Assembly: GCA_023457895.1 (NCBI GenBank)
Contig: JAEXAY010000050.1
Location: 32,675-96,674, forward strand
DNA length: 64,000 bases
Direction: 5' to 3'
Source: Pseudomonadota bacterium
GTDB taxonomy: Bacteria > Pseudomonadota > Alphaproteobacteria > Sphingomonadales > Sphingomonadaceae
Part shown: piece after piece, positions 25,447-34,028 of the stretch
Layout of the letters: every line of letters starts with the position of its first letter
Numbering within the stretch: position 1 is the stretch's first letter
The notes under the pieces: generated by a model
The model's database searches: none
Told to the model about the DNA's origin: nothing
What the model saw: the letters and a program-made list of their open reading frames with translations, nothing else
Made by a program: the position numbers and the translations under genes

Positions 25447-25839
25447 ATGAGCCAGCGGCGCACCTGGATCCCCGTTGCCATCGCCATCGCGGTGGCGGTG
25501 GGGGTAGCGCTTTCCAGCCGGACAAATGACACGGCTACAAATAACGGTAACGGTGGTGCGGGCGAAGGACCTGTAATGGGCTCGTCTGCTCCCGCCCTAG
25601 GCAACCAGGAGGGTGCGATGACCGGACTGGCGACAGAGCAAGGGCGCGCGCCGATCATGTCAGAGGGAGAGGATCAATCCGGCGGCGGCTCCCAACGACC
25701 CGAAAAGCATCCAGGCCCGGCGCTACCCCGGATACGCCCGAGGGAACCGAAACCGGAGCCTTCTGTAACCGAACCGCTGAAGCCGGTCGTGCCCGCCCGG
25801 CCATCGACACCGCAGCGCGAAAATCCGGGTTCGCACTGA
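25447..25839 (+). CDS. Hypothetical proline-rich protein with an N-terminal membrane anchor
   Basis: 130 residues. One hydrophobic segment near 8-23 (IPVAIAIAVAVGVALSS) is followed by an Asn/Gly-rich and then Pro/Glu/Arg-rich tail with no recognisable fold. It starts 3 bases after the S41 peptidase stop and is probably exported or membrane-anchored with a disordered periplasmic tail. No family recognised; a partner or substrate role for the peptidase is speculation from position. Confidence 0.6.
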   Translation: MSQRRTWIPVAIAIAVAVGVALSSRTNDTATNNGNGGAGEGPVMGSSAPALGNQEGAMTGLATEQGRAPIMSEGEDQSGGGSQRPEKHPGPALPRIRPREPKPEPSVTEPLKPVVPARPSTPQRENPGSH

Positions 25840-25843
25840 CGCG

Positions 25844-26959
25844 CTAGCCAAGCGCCTCTACGGCCGGGGTATAGGGGAGGTCCAGTGCGTCGGCGACAGC
25901 CTTGAAAGTGAGTTTGCTGTCCCAGACATTGAGTCCCTCTGCGAGATGCGGGTCGCGGCGCAAGGCTTCCTTCCAGCCAAGATCGGCAATTCTGAGCGCA
26001 TGCGGCAGCGTCACATTATTGAGCGCATAGGTGGAGGTCCTCGCTACCGCGCCCGGCATGTTGGCGACGCAATAATGGACAATTTCTTCGACGATGAAAG
26101 TCGGGTCGGCATGGGTAGTGGGTCGCGACGTTTCAAAGCAGCCGCCCTGATCGATAGCGACATCGACCAGCACCGCGCCGGGCTTCATCGTCTTCAGCAT
26201 GCCGCGCGTGACGAGCTTGGGCGCGGCCGCGCCGGGAATCAGCACCGCCCCGATGACAAGATCGGCTTCCGCGACCGCAGCAGCCAGATTGGCCTTGTTC
26301 GAAAAACTGGTCTTGGCGCGCTCCTCGAAATGCATGCCGAGCCGTTCCAGCACCTCCGGGCTGCAGTCGAGAATGGTGACATCGGCGCCAAGGCCGGTCG
26401 CCATCTGGGCCGCGTTGAAACCGACCACGCCACCGCCGATGATCGCGACCTTACCGGGAAGCACGCCGGGAACGCCGCCCAGCAGCACGCCGCGCCCGCC
26501 ATTCGCCTTTTCGAGCGCCGTCGCTCCCGCCTGGACCGACATCCGCCCCGCCACCTGGCTCATCGGCTTGAGAAGCGGCAGCCCGCCGCCCGCGCCGGTC
26601 ACCGTTTCATACGCGATACCGACTACCTTGCGGTCGAGCAGATCGCGCGTCTGTTCAGGATCGGGCGCAAGGTGAAGATAGGTATAAAGAATCTGCCCTT
26701 CACGCAGCATCGAGCGCTCGTCTGCTTGGGGCTCCTTGACCTTGACGATCATCTCGGCGCGCTCGAAAATCTCCCTTGCGCCTTTAACGATGGTTGCCCC
26801 CGCTTTCGCATAGGCCGCGTCGCTTGCACCGATACCATTGCCCGCGCCGCTTTCGATCAGCACCTCATGGCCATGCGCCACCAGTTCCTGCGCGCTCTCC
26901 GGCGTCAGTCCGACGCGATATTCATGGTTCTTGATTTCCTTGGGCGTGCCTATGATCAT
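25844..26959 (-). CDS. ald: Alanine dehydrogenase
   Basis: 371 residues from ATG 26959, which follows GAGGAA and begins with the family N-terminus MIIGTPKEIKNHEYRVGLTP. It reversibly deaminates L-alanine to pyruvate with NAD+. The catalytic residues are in the family positions: Lys in VKVKEPQ near 72-78 and His in YTYLHLAPDPE near 93-103. The NAD-binding glycine motif is GGGVVGFNAAQMA near 174-186. It is divergent from the MCP operon, with a strong inverted repeat in the shared upstream region (27019-27043), and convergent with the small gene at 25447. Confidence 0.95.
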   Translation of the reverse strand: MIIGTPKEIKNHEYRVGLTPESAQELVAHGHEVLIESGAGNGIGASDAAYAKAGATIVKGAREIFERAEMIVKVKEPQADERSMLREGQILYTYLHLAPDPEQTRDLLDRKVVGIAYETVTGAGGGLPLLKPMSQVAGRMSVQAGATALEKANGGRGVLLGGVPGVLPGKVAIIGGGVVGFNAAQMATGLGADVTILDCSPEVLERLGMHFEERAKTSFSNKANLAAAVAEADLVIGAVLIPGAAAPKLVTRGMLKTMKPGAVLVDVAIDQGGCFETSRPTTHADPTFIVEEIVHYCVANMPGAVARTSTYALNNVTLPHALRIADLGWKEALRRDPHLAEGLNVWDSKLTFKAVADALDLPYTPAVEALG

Positions 26960-27018
26960 GCTGGAATTCCTCGGGTGAAGCGCCTGCCTTTTTCCTATAG
27001 CAGCGAAGACCGCGCCGC

Positions 27019-27043
27019 AAATGTAACGCGCATCGTTACATTT
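27019..27043. promoter_or_regulatory. Perfect inverted repeat (candidate operator) between ald and the MCP operon
   Basis: Ten-base perfect arms AAATGTAACG and CGTTACATTT separated by CGCAT. It lies 60 bp upstream of the ald start and about 98 bp upstream of the first MCP gene. The shape (TGTAAC..GTTACA) is typical of operators for TetR-type dimeric repressors, but no such regulator is encoded nearby. Confidence 0.6.
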
Positions 27044-27054
27044 CACCCCGATTT

Positions 27055-27068
27055 TTAAATATGGTTAA
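27055..27068. promoter_or_regulatory. Possible CtrA-binding site upstream of the MCP operon
   Basis: TTAA, six bases, TTAA, the second half reading ATGGTTAA (reverse complement TTAACCAT, the CtrA half-site used in many alphaproteobacteria). The classical Caulobacter box has a 7-base spacer, so this is off by one. CtrA itself is encoded at 59092. Control of chemotaxis genes by CtrA is known in related bacteria; here it is inferred. Confidence 0.35.
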
Positions 27069-27140
27069 TCTTTTTGCGTTAGCCCTGCGATCCATCCGGC
27101 AGCCAAATCTGTCTGGATCTTTGACAGCAGCGGGGCTCAA

Positions 27141-28481
27141 ATGGACGACATATTTCTGGAACAGCGCTTCAAGCAGGTCTTTGCCGATGCGGATCGCGAC
27201 GGCACGCTTGCGGGGCGATGCCGCACCCTATGGCCGGTGATCGAACCGCTGATGCCCGATCTCATGCGCGCCAATACCCGGCGGCTGTATCAGCAATATG
27301 GCATGGAGATGCACGCGCCCGCCAATGAAGACCAATATGTCAGCATGGTGATCGACCTTTTCTATAAAAATCAATATCTCAATGCCAGTTCGCCGGAGTG
27401 GATCAAGGCGGTCGCCAAGAGCATTTCGGACATTCAGCAGACCAATATGGACGTCGGCCAGATGGTCATGGGCCTCATCCACGAAGCATCGGGCGAAATT
27501 TCGGCGCTGGTTGGAGCCGTCGGCGACCAGGATCCGCGTCTCGAAGGATTCATCGACGCGATCCTCGCAATCAACGGCATCAGCATGGTGATGATGAACG
27601 AGATCAACAGCGATCTCGTGCAGAGCCGAATCGAGGCGACGCGCGCGCAGGCGGCATCCGATTTCGAACAGTCCATCGCCCAGTCGGTCGACAAGCTCAA
27701 TACCGATGGCGCCGGACTGCGCGCGCAGGCTGAAACCACGAGCAATTCCACCGCGGGCATGCTCGACAAGACGTCGCAGGTGGCAGCGGCAGCCGAACAG
27801 TCGGCGATGGCGATGCGCGAGGCCGCCAACACCGCGGCGGGGCTCATCCGCGCGATCGAGGAAACCCGTGCCGAAGTCGTCGCCACCAGCAATGTCACCG
27901 GGCGGGCGGCGGACCAGGCGGGCTCCGCTGTCGAACTGTCGGAAGACCTGTCACGTCATGCCCAGTCGATCGAATCGATCCTCGGCCTGATCCGCGAGAT
28001 TGCAGGGCAGACCAACCTGCTCGCGCTCAATGCGACGATCGAGGCGGCACGCGCAGGCGATGCGGGCCGCGGCTTTGCAGTGGTCGCGCAGGAGGTGAAG
28101 CATCTCGCCGGGCAGACCGCCTCGGCGACCGACGAGATTGCCGAGAAGATCTCGGTCATCCAGACCGCAACGCGCAATACCGTCGATGCCAGCAGCTCTA
28201 TCCGGGCGACCATTCTCGACGTCCAGCAATCCGCGGCCAAGATGCGCGAGGCGATGGACAACCAGGCACAGATCGTCACCCAGATCACCGCGGCGATCGA
28301 CGAAACGGCGCTCGCAGCCGATTCCATGTCCTCCACGGTCGACATGATCCGCAACGATACCGAACGGATGGCGGGCGAAATCAGGTCGCTCAACTCGGGC
28401 TTCACCGATGTCACGGGGACCATCAACGCGCTGCACGACAATTCGCGAAATTTCATGAAGCAGGTGATGAGCAGGGGCTGA
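27141..28481 (+). CDS. Soluble methyl-accepting chemotaxis protein 1
   Basis: 446 residues without a membrane segment, so a cytoplasmic receptor. Residues 1 to about 170 are a helical N-terminal sensor domain of unrecognised type; from about 185 the protein is a standard chemoreceptor signalling domain with the hairpin tip AGQTNLLALNATIEAARAG near 283-301 (binds CheA and CheW). Long flanking helices carry Gln/Glu-rich methylation-type sites. No HAMP domain. It is the first of three equal-length paralogues in a row (30-bp and 53-bp gaps), very likely one operon. The distal C-terminal part has no CheR-docking pentapeptide. Stimulus unknown. Confidence 0.9.
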   Translation: MDDIFLEQRFKQVFADADRDGTLAGRCRTLWPVIEPLMPDLMRANTRRLYQQYGMEMHAPANEDQYVSMVIDLFYKNQYLNASSPEWIKAVAKSISDIQQTNMDVGQMVMGLIHEASGEISALVGAVGDQDPRLEGFIDAILAINGISMVMMNEINSDLVQSRIEATRAQAASDFEQSIAQSVDKLNTDGAGLRAQAETTSNSTAGMLDKTSQVAAAAEQSAMAMREAANTAAGLIRAIEETRAEVVATSNVTGRAADQAGSAVELSEDLSRHAQSIESILGLIREIAGQTNLLALNATIEAARAGDAGRGFAVVAQEVKHLAGQTASATDEIAEKISVIQTATRNTVDASSSIRATILDVQQSAAKMREAMDNQAQIVTQITAAIDETALAADSMSSTVDMIRNDTERMAGEIRSLNSGFTDVTGTINALHDNSRNFMKQVMSRG

Positions 28482-28511
28482 TCGGAGCTACTGATTTCGG
28501 GAGGGGAAACA

Positions 28512-29852
28512 GTGACGGACGGTGTGATCCACGAACGGTTCAAGGCGATCATCGCGCTCAATGATGTAGCGGGCAGGATCGACAAGGGATGCCGCGAAAT
28601 CTGGGAGCTGGTCGGGCCGCACATGGAGGAGCTGCTCTATCGCCAGTGGGACTATAGTTATTCGCGGATCCGCCAATTATCCATGTTCCGGCGCGAATCC
28701 GCCGAAAGGCACATGGAGGTGCTGGTCGCATATTATCGCCGTCACCTGCTTGAAATGACTAGCGGGAACTGGCTCGACGGTCTCCAGGGCTATATCGAGC
28801 GGCTCGACCGGAACGGCCTCAACCTCGACGAAATCCTGTCCAACAGCGCCTATTTTGTCGACGTTCTCAGCGAACAGATCAGCCGCGCGCCACTGGACGA
28901 TGGCCAGCGCCGGAATTTCGAGATGATCCTGCGCAGCTTCCTCGCGATCGAGTTCATGGTGATCGGCGCCATCTACGACAATATCATCGCCAAGCGGATC
29001 GAACGCACCCGCACCGAACAGGCCGAGGCCTTCGACCGTGAGGTGTCCGGCTATGTCAACGGCCTCAACGCCGACAGCCGCCAGTTGCAGGAACAGGCGG
29101 AAAATGCCACCGGCTCGACTCGCGAAGTCCTTGCGCGCACGTCGCAGGTGGCCGCGGCCGCTGAACAATCCGCCATGGCAATGCGCGAGGCCGCCAACAC
29201 GGCCGCGGGCCTCATCCGCGCCATCGAGGAAACCCGGCATGAGGTCGTCGGCGCCAATGCCATTTCCGGCCGCGCCGCGACCGAAGCGGGACAGGCGGTG
29301 CAACTGTCCGAAACCTTGTCGCAGCACGCCCAGTCGATCGAATCGATCCTCAGCCTGATCCGTGACATCGCCGGGCAGACCAACCTGCTCGCGCTCAATG
29401 CAACGATCGAGGCGGCGCGCGCTGGCGATGCCGGGCGCGGCTTTGCCGTGGTCGCGCAGGAGGTCAAGTCGCTCGCGAACCAGACCGCGCAGGCAACCGA
29501 TGAAATCGCTGCTACCATCGCCGCAATCCAGTCGGCAACGCGCGGCACGGTCGACATGAGCAATTCGATCCGCAACACCATTTCCGAAGTCGGCGAGGCA
29601 GCCATCCGTATCCGGACCGCGATGGACAGCCAGGCCGAGGTGGTGACCCAGATTACCGCTGCGATCGATGAAACCGCGCTGGCGGCGGATTCCATGTCAT
29701 CCACCATCGAGGTCATCCGCAACGACACCGAACAGGTGGCAAGCGAGATACAGGCCCTCAACACGGGCTTTTCCAACGTCACCGGCACGATCGGCGCATT
29801 GCACGATAACTCGCGGAGTTTCGTGCAGACCATGCTGAAAACGCGCAGCTGA
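28512..29852 (+). CDS. Soluble methyl-accepting chemotaxis protein 2
   Basis: 446 residues with a GTG start at 28512. No membrane helix or HAMP. The N-terminal domain (1-170) shares with its downstream neighbour a recognisable block NWLDGLQGYIERLDRNGLNL near 91-110, but otherwise differs strongly from the first MCP. The signalling domain is nearly the same as in the other two: QVAAAAEQSAMAMREAANTA near 211-230 and GQTNLLALNATIEAARAG at the tip. Its tip region has IRDIAGQ where the others have IREIAGQ. The N-terminal layout of about five helices faintly resembles globin-coupled sensors, but no proximal-histidine motif is visible. Confidence 0.9.
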   Translation: MTDGVIHERFKAIIALNDVAGRIDKGCREIWELVGPHMEELLYRQWDYSYSRIRQLSMFRRESAERHMEVLVAYYRRHLLEMTSGNWLDGLQGYIERLDRNGLNLDEILSNSAYFVDVLSEQISRAPLDDGQRRNFEMILRSFLAIEFMVIGAIYDNIIAKRIERTRTEQAEAFDREVSGYVNGLNADSRQLQEQAENATGSTREVLARTSQVAAAAEQSAMAMREAANTAAGLIRAIEETRHEVVGANAISGRAATEAGQAVQLSETLSQHAQSIESILSLIRDIAGQTNLLALNATIEAARAGDAGRGFAVVAQEVKSLANQTAQATDEIAATIAAIQSATRGTVDMSNSIRNTISEVGEAAIRIRTAMDSQAEVVTQITAAIDETALAADSMSSTIEVIRNDTEQVASEIQALNTGFSNVTGTIGALHDNSRSFVQTMLKTRS

Positions 29853-29905
29853 AGACGGGTTGATATTCAGGCAGGCCGCATGGGCCGTCAAACAGGAGCA
29901 GGTTC

Positions 29906-31246
29906 ATGGTTAGCGCCACCATTCAGAAATCATTCCGCGACATGCTGGCAATCAACGACCCGGATGGTCGTCATAATCGTCAGTGCGCCGAACTCTGGCC
30001 GCTGGTGGAACCGCATATTGACCAGATCAATATCCGCTTGTGGAACGACAGCTACGAGAAGATCAAACCGATCCCGCTGTTTTCGCGTGAGGCGGTGAAC
30101 CAGTTTCTGCCGATGATGCGAAACTATTATCGCGCCCGCTATATGCAGATGGCCGAAGCGAGCTGGCTGGAGGGGTTGCAGGAATATGTAGGCCAGCTTG
30201 ACAGCAACGGGCTGACGCTGGTCGAGATGCTGACCAATGCGCGCTTCATGGTCAACGCGACCATCGAGACATTGAAGACTGACGCAGGCGTCGCCGGAGA
30301 AGAGCTTGCCCGGGCGGAAGAAACCATGCGGGACTTTCAGGCCGTCGAACTGATGGTGATCGGCTCGATCTACGATCATCTGGTTGCGCTGCGCGTCAAG
30401 CAGGAACGCCAGGACCACGCCAACAGCTATGAAAAGGAAATCTCGGGCTATGTCTCGGGCCTGCGTCACGAAGGCGAACTGCTGCGTAACCAGGCCGAGG
30501 CCACCAGCAGTTCCACCACCGGCATGCTTGACAAGACGTCGCAGGTCGCAGCAGCAGCCGAACAATCAGCGATAGCGATGCGCGAGGCCGCCAACACCGC
30601 AGCAGGCCTTATCCGCGCGATCGAGGAAACCCGCGGTGAAGTGGTCAACACCAGCGATGCCACCGTCAAGGCCGCCGAGCAGGCCGGAACCGCAGTCGAA
30701 CTGTCCGAAGACCTGTCACGTCACGCCCAGTCGATCGAATCGATCCTCGGCCTGATCCGCGAGATTGCCGGGCAGACCAACCTGCTCGCGCTCAATGCAA
30801 CGATCGAGGCGGCACGCGCAGGCGACGCAGGCCGCGGCTTTGCAGTAGTCGCGCAGGAGGTCAAGCATCTGGCGGGGCAGACGGCCAGCGCTACCGACGA
30901 GATTGCGCAGAAAATTTCGGTAATCCAAAGCGCCACACGCAACACCGTGGGCGCCAATAGTTCGATCCGGGCGACCATTCTCGACGTTCAGCAATCCGCG
31001 GCCAAGATGCGCGAGGCGATGGACAACCAGGCACAGATCGTCACCCAGATCACGGCGGCTATCGATGAAACGGCGCTGGCGGCGGATTCGATGTCGTCCA
31101 CTATTGACGTTATCCGCAACGACACCGAACAGGTGGCGAGCGAAATCAAGTCTTTGAGTGCAGGCTTTTCTCAGGTTAATGGAACGATCAACTCATTGCA
31201 TGACAGCTCCATCGCCTTTGCCCAGCGAGTCATCGGCGCCGGCTAG
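29906..31246 (+). CDS. Soluble methyl-accepting chemotaxis protein 3
   Basis: 446 residues, third of the tandem series; ATG 29906 follows AGGAGCAGGTTC. No membrane segments. The N-terminal domain has SWLEGLQEYVGQLDSNGLTL near 86-105, matching MCP 2, so these two sensors are related. Its signalling domain from about 195 is most like MCP 1 (ILDVQQSAAKMREAMDNQAQ is identical in both), a sign of recent duplication or gene conversion across the C-terminal half while the sensor domains diverged. It is followed 12 bases later by an SDR gene that may be on the same transcript. Confidence 0.9.
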   Translation: MVSATIQKSFRDMLAINDPDGRHNRQCAELWPLVEPHIDQINIRLWNDSYEKIKPIPLFSREAVNQFLPMMRNYYRARYMQMAEASWLEGLQEYVGQLDSNGLTLVEMLTNARFMVNATIETLKTDAGVAGEELARAEETMRDFQAVELMVIGSIYDHLVALRVKQERQDHANSYEKEISGYVSGLRHEGELLRNQAEATSSSTTGMLDKTSQVAAAAEQSAIAMREAANTAAGLIRAIEETRGEVVNTSDATVKAAEQAGTAVELSEDLSRHAQSIESILGLIREIAGQTNLLALNATIEAARAGDAGRGFAVVAQEVKHLAGQTASATDEIAQKISVIQSATRNTVGANSSIRATILDVQQSAAKMREAMDNQAQIVTQITAAIDETALAADSMSSTIDVIRNDTEQVASEIKSLSAGFSQVNGTINSLHDSSIAFAQRVIGAG

Positions 31247-31258
31247 CGGAAAGGATTT

Positions 31259-31954
31259 ATGGCGGACACACATATTCTGTTGACTGGCGGCAGTCGCGGA
31301 ATCGGGGCGGCTATTGCCGAGCGGATCGGCGGGATGGACAATGTTCGCCTGGTCACGGCCAGCAGCGCCAGTGGCGACCTGTCCAATCCGTCGGTGCCCG
31401 GCCAACTGTGGCAGGATGCGCTCGAAAAGCTCGACGGACGGATCGACGTTCTCATCAACAATGCCGGGGTGTTTGAGGCCAATTCGATTGGTCTTGGCGA
31501 AATCGAATGGCTGGAAAACTGGCATTATACGATGGACGTCAACCTGACGGCGGCCGCGCTCCTGTGCCGCGAGGCGGTGCTCCATTTCCGCAGCCGCAAT
31601 GGCGGGCGCATCGTGAACATGGCCAGCCGCGCCGCCTATCGCGGCGACAGCCCGCAGCACTGGCATTATGCCGCGTCGAAAGCGGGCATGGTGGCGATGA
31701 CCAAGACCATCGCGCGCGGCTATGCCCGCGACAATATCCTTGCTTTTGCGATCTGTCCCGGCTTCACCATGACCGGGATGGCAGACGATTATCCGGAAAG
31801 CCGGGGCGGCGACAGGCTCCTTCAGGAGATTCCGCTCGGCCGGGTCGCGATGCCCGACGAGATCGCCGAGATTGCCGCATTCTGCGCGCTCCACGCTCCG
31901 CCCTCGATGACCGGTGCGGTAATCGACGCCAATGGCGCAAGCTATGTGCGCTAA
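31259..31954 (+). CDS. Short-chain dehydrogenase/reductase
   Basis: 231 residues. Classical SDR features: cofactor motif TGGSRGIG at 9-16, NNAG near 67-70, catalytic Ser in VNMASRAAYRG near 117-127 and the YxxxK pair in HYAASKAG near 138-145, then CPGFTMTGMA. NAD(P)H-dependent oxidoreductase with unknown substrate. ATG 31259 follows AAGGA. It begins 12 bases after MCP 3 and is followed 27 bases later by prmA, so it may be read from both sides as one transcript. Confidence 0.9.
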   Translation: MADTHILLTGGSRGIGAAIAERIGGMDNVRLVTASSASGDLSNPSVPGQLWQDALEKLDGRIDVLINNAGVFEANSIGLGEIEWLENWHYTMDVNLTAAALLCREAVLHFRSRNGGRIVNMASRAAYRGDSPQHWHYAASKAGMVAMTKTIARGYARDNILAFAICPGFTMTGMADDYPESRGGDRLLQEIPLGRVAMPDEIAEIAAFCALHAPPSMTGAVIDANGASYVR

Positions 31955-31981
31955 GAACTGGCGGCGGGTGATGCCAAGGTC

Positions 31982-32956
31982 ATGACCAGCTGGAAACTAT
32001 CCCTGCCCTGTACCCGAGCCGAGGCCGAATATCTGTCGGGTGAAATTCCCGCGCTATCGCTGCTCGATCCCGAACCGGTGATCGTCACCAGCGAGGTTGA
32101 CGAAGATGCGGATGCCTGGCGCATGGACGCCTATTTCGAGGCGAAACCCGCCAGGACGGTGATTGCCGCGATCCAGGCCGAGATTCCAAGCGCTGCCCGC
32201 GCGAAGACAATGCTTGAAAAAATGCCGGACGAGGATTGGGTGACGCTCAGCCAGTCCGGCATCGAACCCGTCCATGCCGGGCGCTTCTATGTTCACACCG
32301 CAGAAAACAAGGGCGAAGTTCCGCCGGGCGCCTATCCGATCCGGATTGACGCAGGCCTCGCTTTCGGCACCGGTACGCACGAAACCACGGCAGGCTGCCT
32401 CGCCATGCTTGACCGTCTGCACGCGCGCGGCGAACGTTTCCGCCATATCGCCGACATCGGCACTGGCACCGGCTTGCTCGCATTTGCCGCGCTCCACCTG
32501 TGGCCGCGCGCCTATGCCACCGCTTCGGATATCGACCCCGTCAGCATCGACGTGACGCGCGACAATGCTGCCATCAATGGCGTCATGACGTCACAGACGC
32601 AAGGCGGCCTTGCGCTGTGCGTGGCGTCGGGCACCGATCATGACATGATCCGCCGCCGTGCGCCCTATGACCTCGTCATCGCCAACATCCTCGCAGGTCC
32701 GCTGATCGAACTCGCGCCTGCGCTCGCCCAAATCACCGTGCCCGGAGGCACGCTGATCCTCGCCGGATTGCTCGATCGCCAGCAGGAAGCCGTCGCCCGC
32801 GCCTATCGCCGTTACGGTTTCCGCCTCGCCGAAAGCGCGGCCAATGGCGACTGGCCCGCATTGCGGCTGATCAAGCGCCAGCGCCCCGGCTGGCGGCGCC
32901 CGGTGCGCGCGAGCGGACGAACCAGCCAGCCTCCGGGCGATTTCGGAAGCTGGTAA
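31982..32956 (+). CDS. prmA: Ribosomal protein L11 methyltransferase
   Basis: 324 residues. It trimethylates ribosomal protein L11 using S-adenosylmethionine. N-terminal substrate-binding domain to about residue 110, then DAGLAFGTGTHETTAGCLAM near 122-141, the SAM-binding loop IADIGTGTGLLAFAA near 158-172, and the family motif VIANILAGPLIELAP near 232-246. The last 30 residues are basic and Pro-rich, a usual extension in sphingomonads. It is followed after 2 bases by the TIGR02117 gene. Confidence 0.93.
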   Translation: MTSWKLSLPCTRAEAEYLSGEIPALSLLDPEPVIVTSEVDEDADAWRMDAYFEAKPARTVIAAIQAEIPSAARAKTMLEKMPDEDWVTLSQSGIEPVHAGRFYVHTAENKGEVPPGAYPIRIDAGLAFGTGTHETTAGCLAMLDRLHARGERFRHIADIGTGTGLLAFAALHLWPRAYATASDIDPVSIDVTRDNAAINGVMTSQTQGGLALCVASGTDHDMIRRRAPYDLVIANILAGPLIELAPALAQITVPGGTLILAGLLDRQQEAVARAYRRYGFRLAESAANGDWPALRLIKRQRPGWRRPVRASGRTSQPPGDFGSW

Positions 32957-32958
32957 CG

Positions 32959-33675
32959 GTGAACGGCGGGATTCATAGCTTGGAGCCCGCGCACAGCTGG
33001 ACTGTCCTGACTGCCCTCAAGCGCACGCTCGCCATGTTCGCAGCAATCGTGATAGCCTACCTCATCGCCGCGCTCGCCGGATCGCTGATCCCCGTCAATG
33101 CCGGTTGGGTCGAGCCTAAGGCGGGTATCCCCATCTATGTCGAAACCAACGGCGTCCACGCCGGGCTGCTGCTGCCGGTAACAACGCCGGACTATGACTG
33201 GCGCGACATCATCCGCCCCGAACATTTCCGCGTCGCTTATGCCGATGCCACCTATTACCGCTTCGGCTGGGGCAATGAGGAATTTTACCGCAAGGTCCCG
33301 TCGGTCGCGGATGCAACTCCCGGCATCGTGCTGCGCGCGCTGTTCCTCCCCGGCCGCAGCGCGATGCACGTCGATCAGGAGCTCGCGCCGGTGCGAAGCC
33401 GTTACGTCCGGCGGGTGATGGTGACGCCGGACCAGTATCGCACCATCGTCCGGCTGGTACGCGCTCAGTTCCGTTACGATCGCAACGGACAGGTCATCGC
33501 CATTCCCGGCCTCAGCGCGACCGAGAGTTTTTATGCAGCGCATGGCCGCTACTCTCTGTTCGACACCTGCAACGTGTGGACCAACCGCTTGCTGCAACGG
33601 GCCGGTATCCGTACCGGATTATGGACTCCGTTTCAGGGCGGGGTGATGCGCTGGCGCGTCAATAAACCACACTGA
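32959..33675 (+). CDS. TIGR02117/DUF2459 family protein
   Basis: 238 residues with a GTG start at 32959 two bases after the prmA stop; an ATG 25 codons later (MFAAIVIAYL) is an alternative. One membrane or signal segment near 26-46. The conserved core has IPIYVETNGVHAGLLLPV near 53-70 and FRFGWGNEEFY-like YYRFGWGNEEFYRKVPS near 94-110, with FDTCNVWTNRLLQRAGI near 199-215, the cysteine-histidine arrangement of this family. Function is unknown; the fold resembles NlpC/P60-like hydrolases only weakly. It overlaps the convergent XRE gene by 17 bases. Confidence 0.8.
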   Translation: MNGGIHSLEPAHSWTVLTALKRTLAMFAAIVIAYLIAALAGSLIPVNAGWVEPKAGIPIYVETNGVHAGLLLPVTTPDYDWRDIIRPEHFRVAYADATYYRFGWGNEEFYRKVPSVADATPGIVLRALFLPGRSAMHVDQELAPVRSRYVRRVMVTPDQYRTIVRLVRAQFRYDRNGQVIAIPGLSATESFYAAHGRYSLFDTCNVWTNRLLQRAGIRTGLWTPFQGGVMRWRVNKPH

Positions 33676-33997
33676 TTGAGACTTGTTCAGCCGCAACTTT
33701 CAGCAAGCTCGCAATTTGGGTTCGAGCATCCTCAACCGTGGAAATTTTTGCTTTTGGCGATGCTCCATATTCCGGTTTAAAATCATTAGACGGCACGACG
33801 AGCAACTCCGTCACCGAAACATCGAGACTTTCGGATATCTGATTAAGATAGTCGATCGTAAAACCCATTTGACGATTTTCCAATTTCGATATCGTTGCAA
33901 ACGTCACACCGACGGCATCCCCCAACTCTTTGAGGGTAAATCCTAGCGATTTCCGAACTTCTTTTAATCGGTTAGGCGCAAATAATTTATTTTCCAT
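33659..33997 (-). CDS. XRE-family helix-turn-helix transcriptional regulator
   Basis: 112 residues. The HTH is near 10-64: RLKEVRKSLGFTLKELGDAV, then TFATISKLENRQMGFTIDYL. The C-terminal half (65-112) has no recognised domain. The gene is clearly richer in A and T than its neighbours (TAATTTATTTTCC around the start) and no ribosome-binding site is visible, which suggests recent acquisition. It overlaps the end of the plus-strand TIGR02117 gene by 17 bases. No partner toxin or phage gene is beside it, so target genes are unknown. Confidence 0.85.
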   Translation of the reverse strand: MENKLFAPNRLKEVRKSLGFTLKELGDAVGVTFATISKLENRQMGFTIDYLNQISESLDVSVTELLVVPSNDFKPEYGASPKAKISTVEDARTQIASLLKVAAEQVSISVVY

Positions 33998-34028
33998 ATA
34001 AGTAATTTTAGCTCAAAGCGACGCGCTG

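Noticed and set aside
27141..31246. Calling the MCP sensors haem-binding globin-coupled sensors
   Set aside because: The helical pattern is suggestive but no proximal histidine in the expected place is visible in any of the three.
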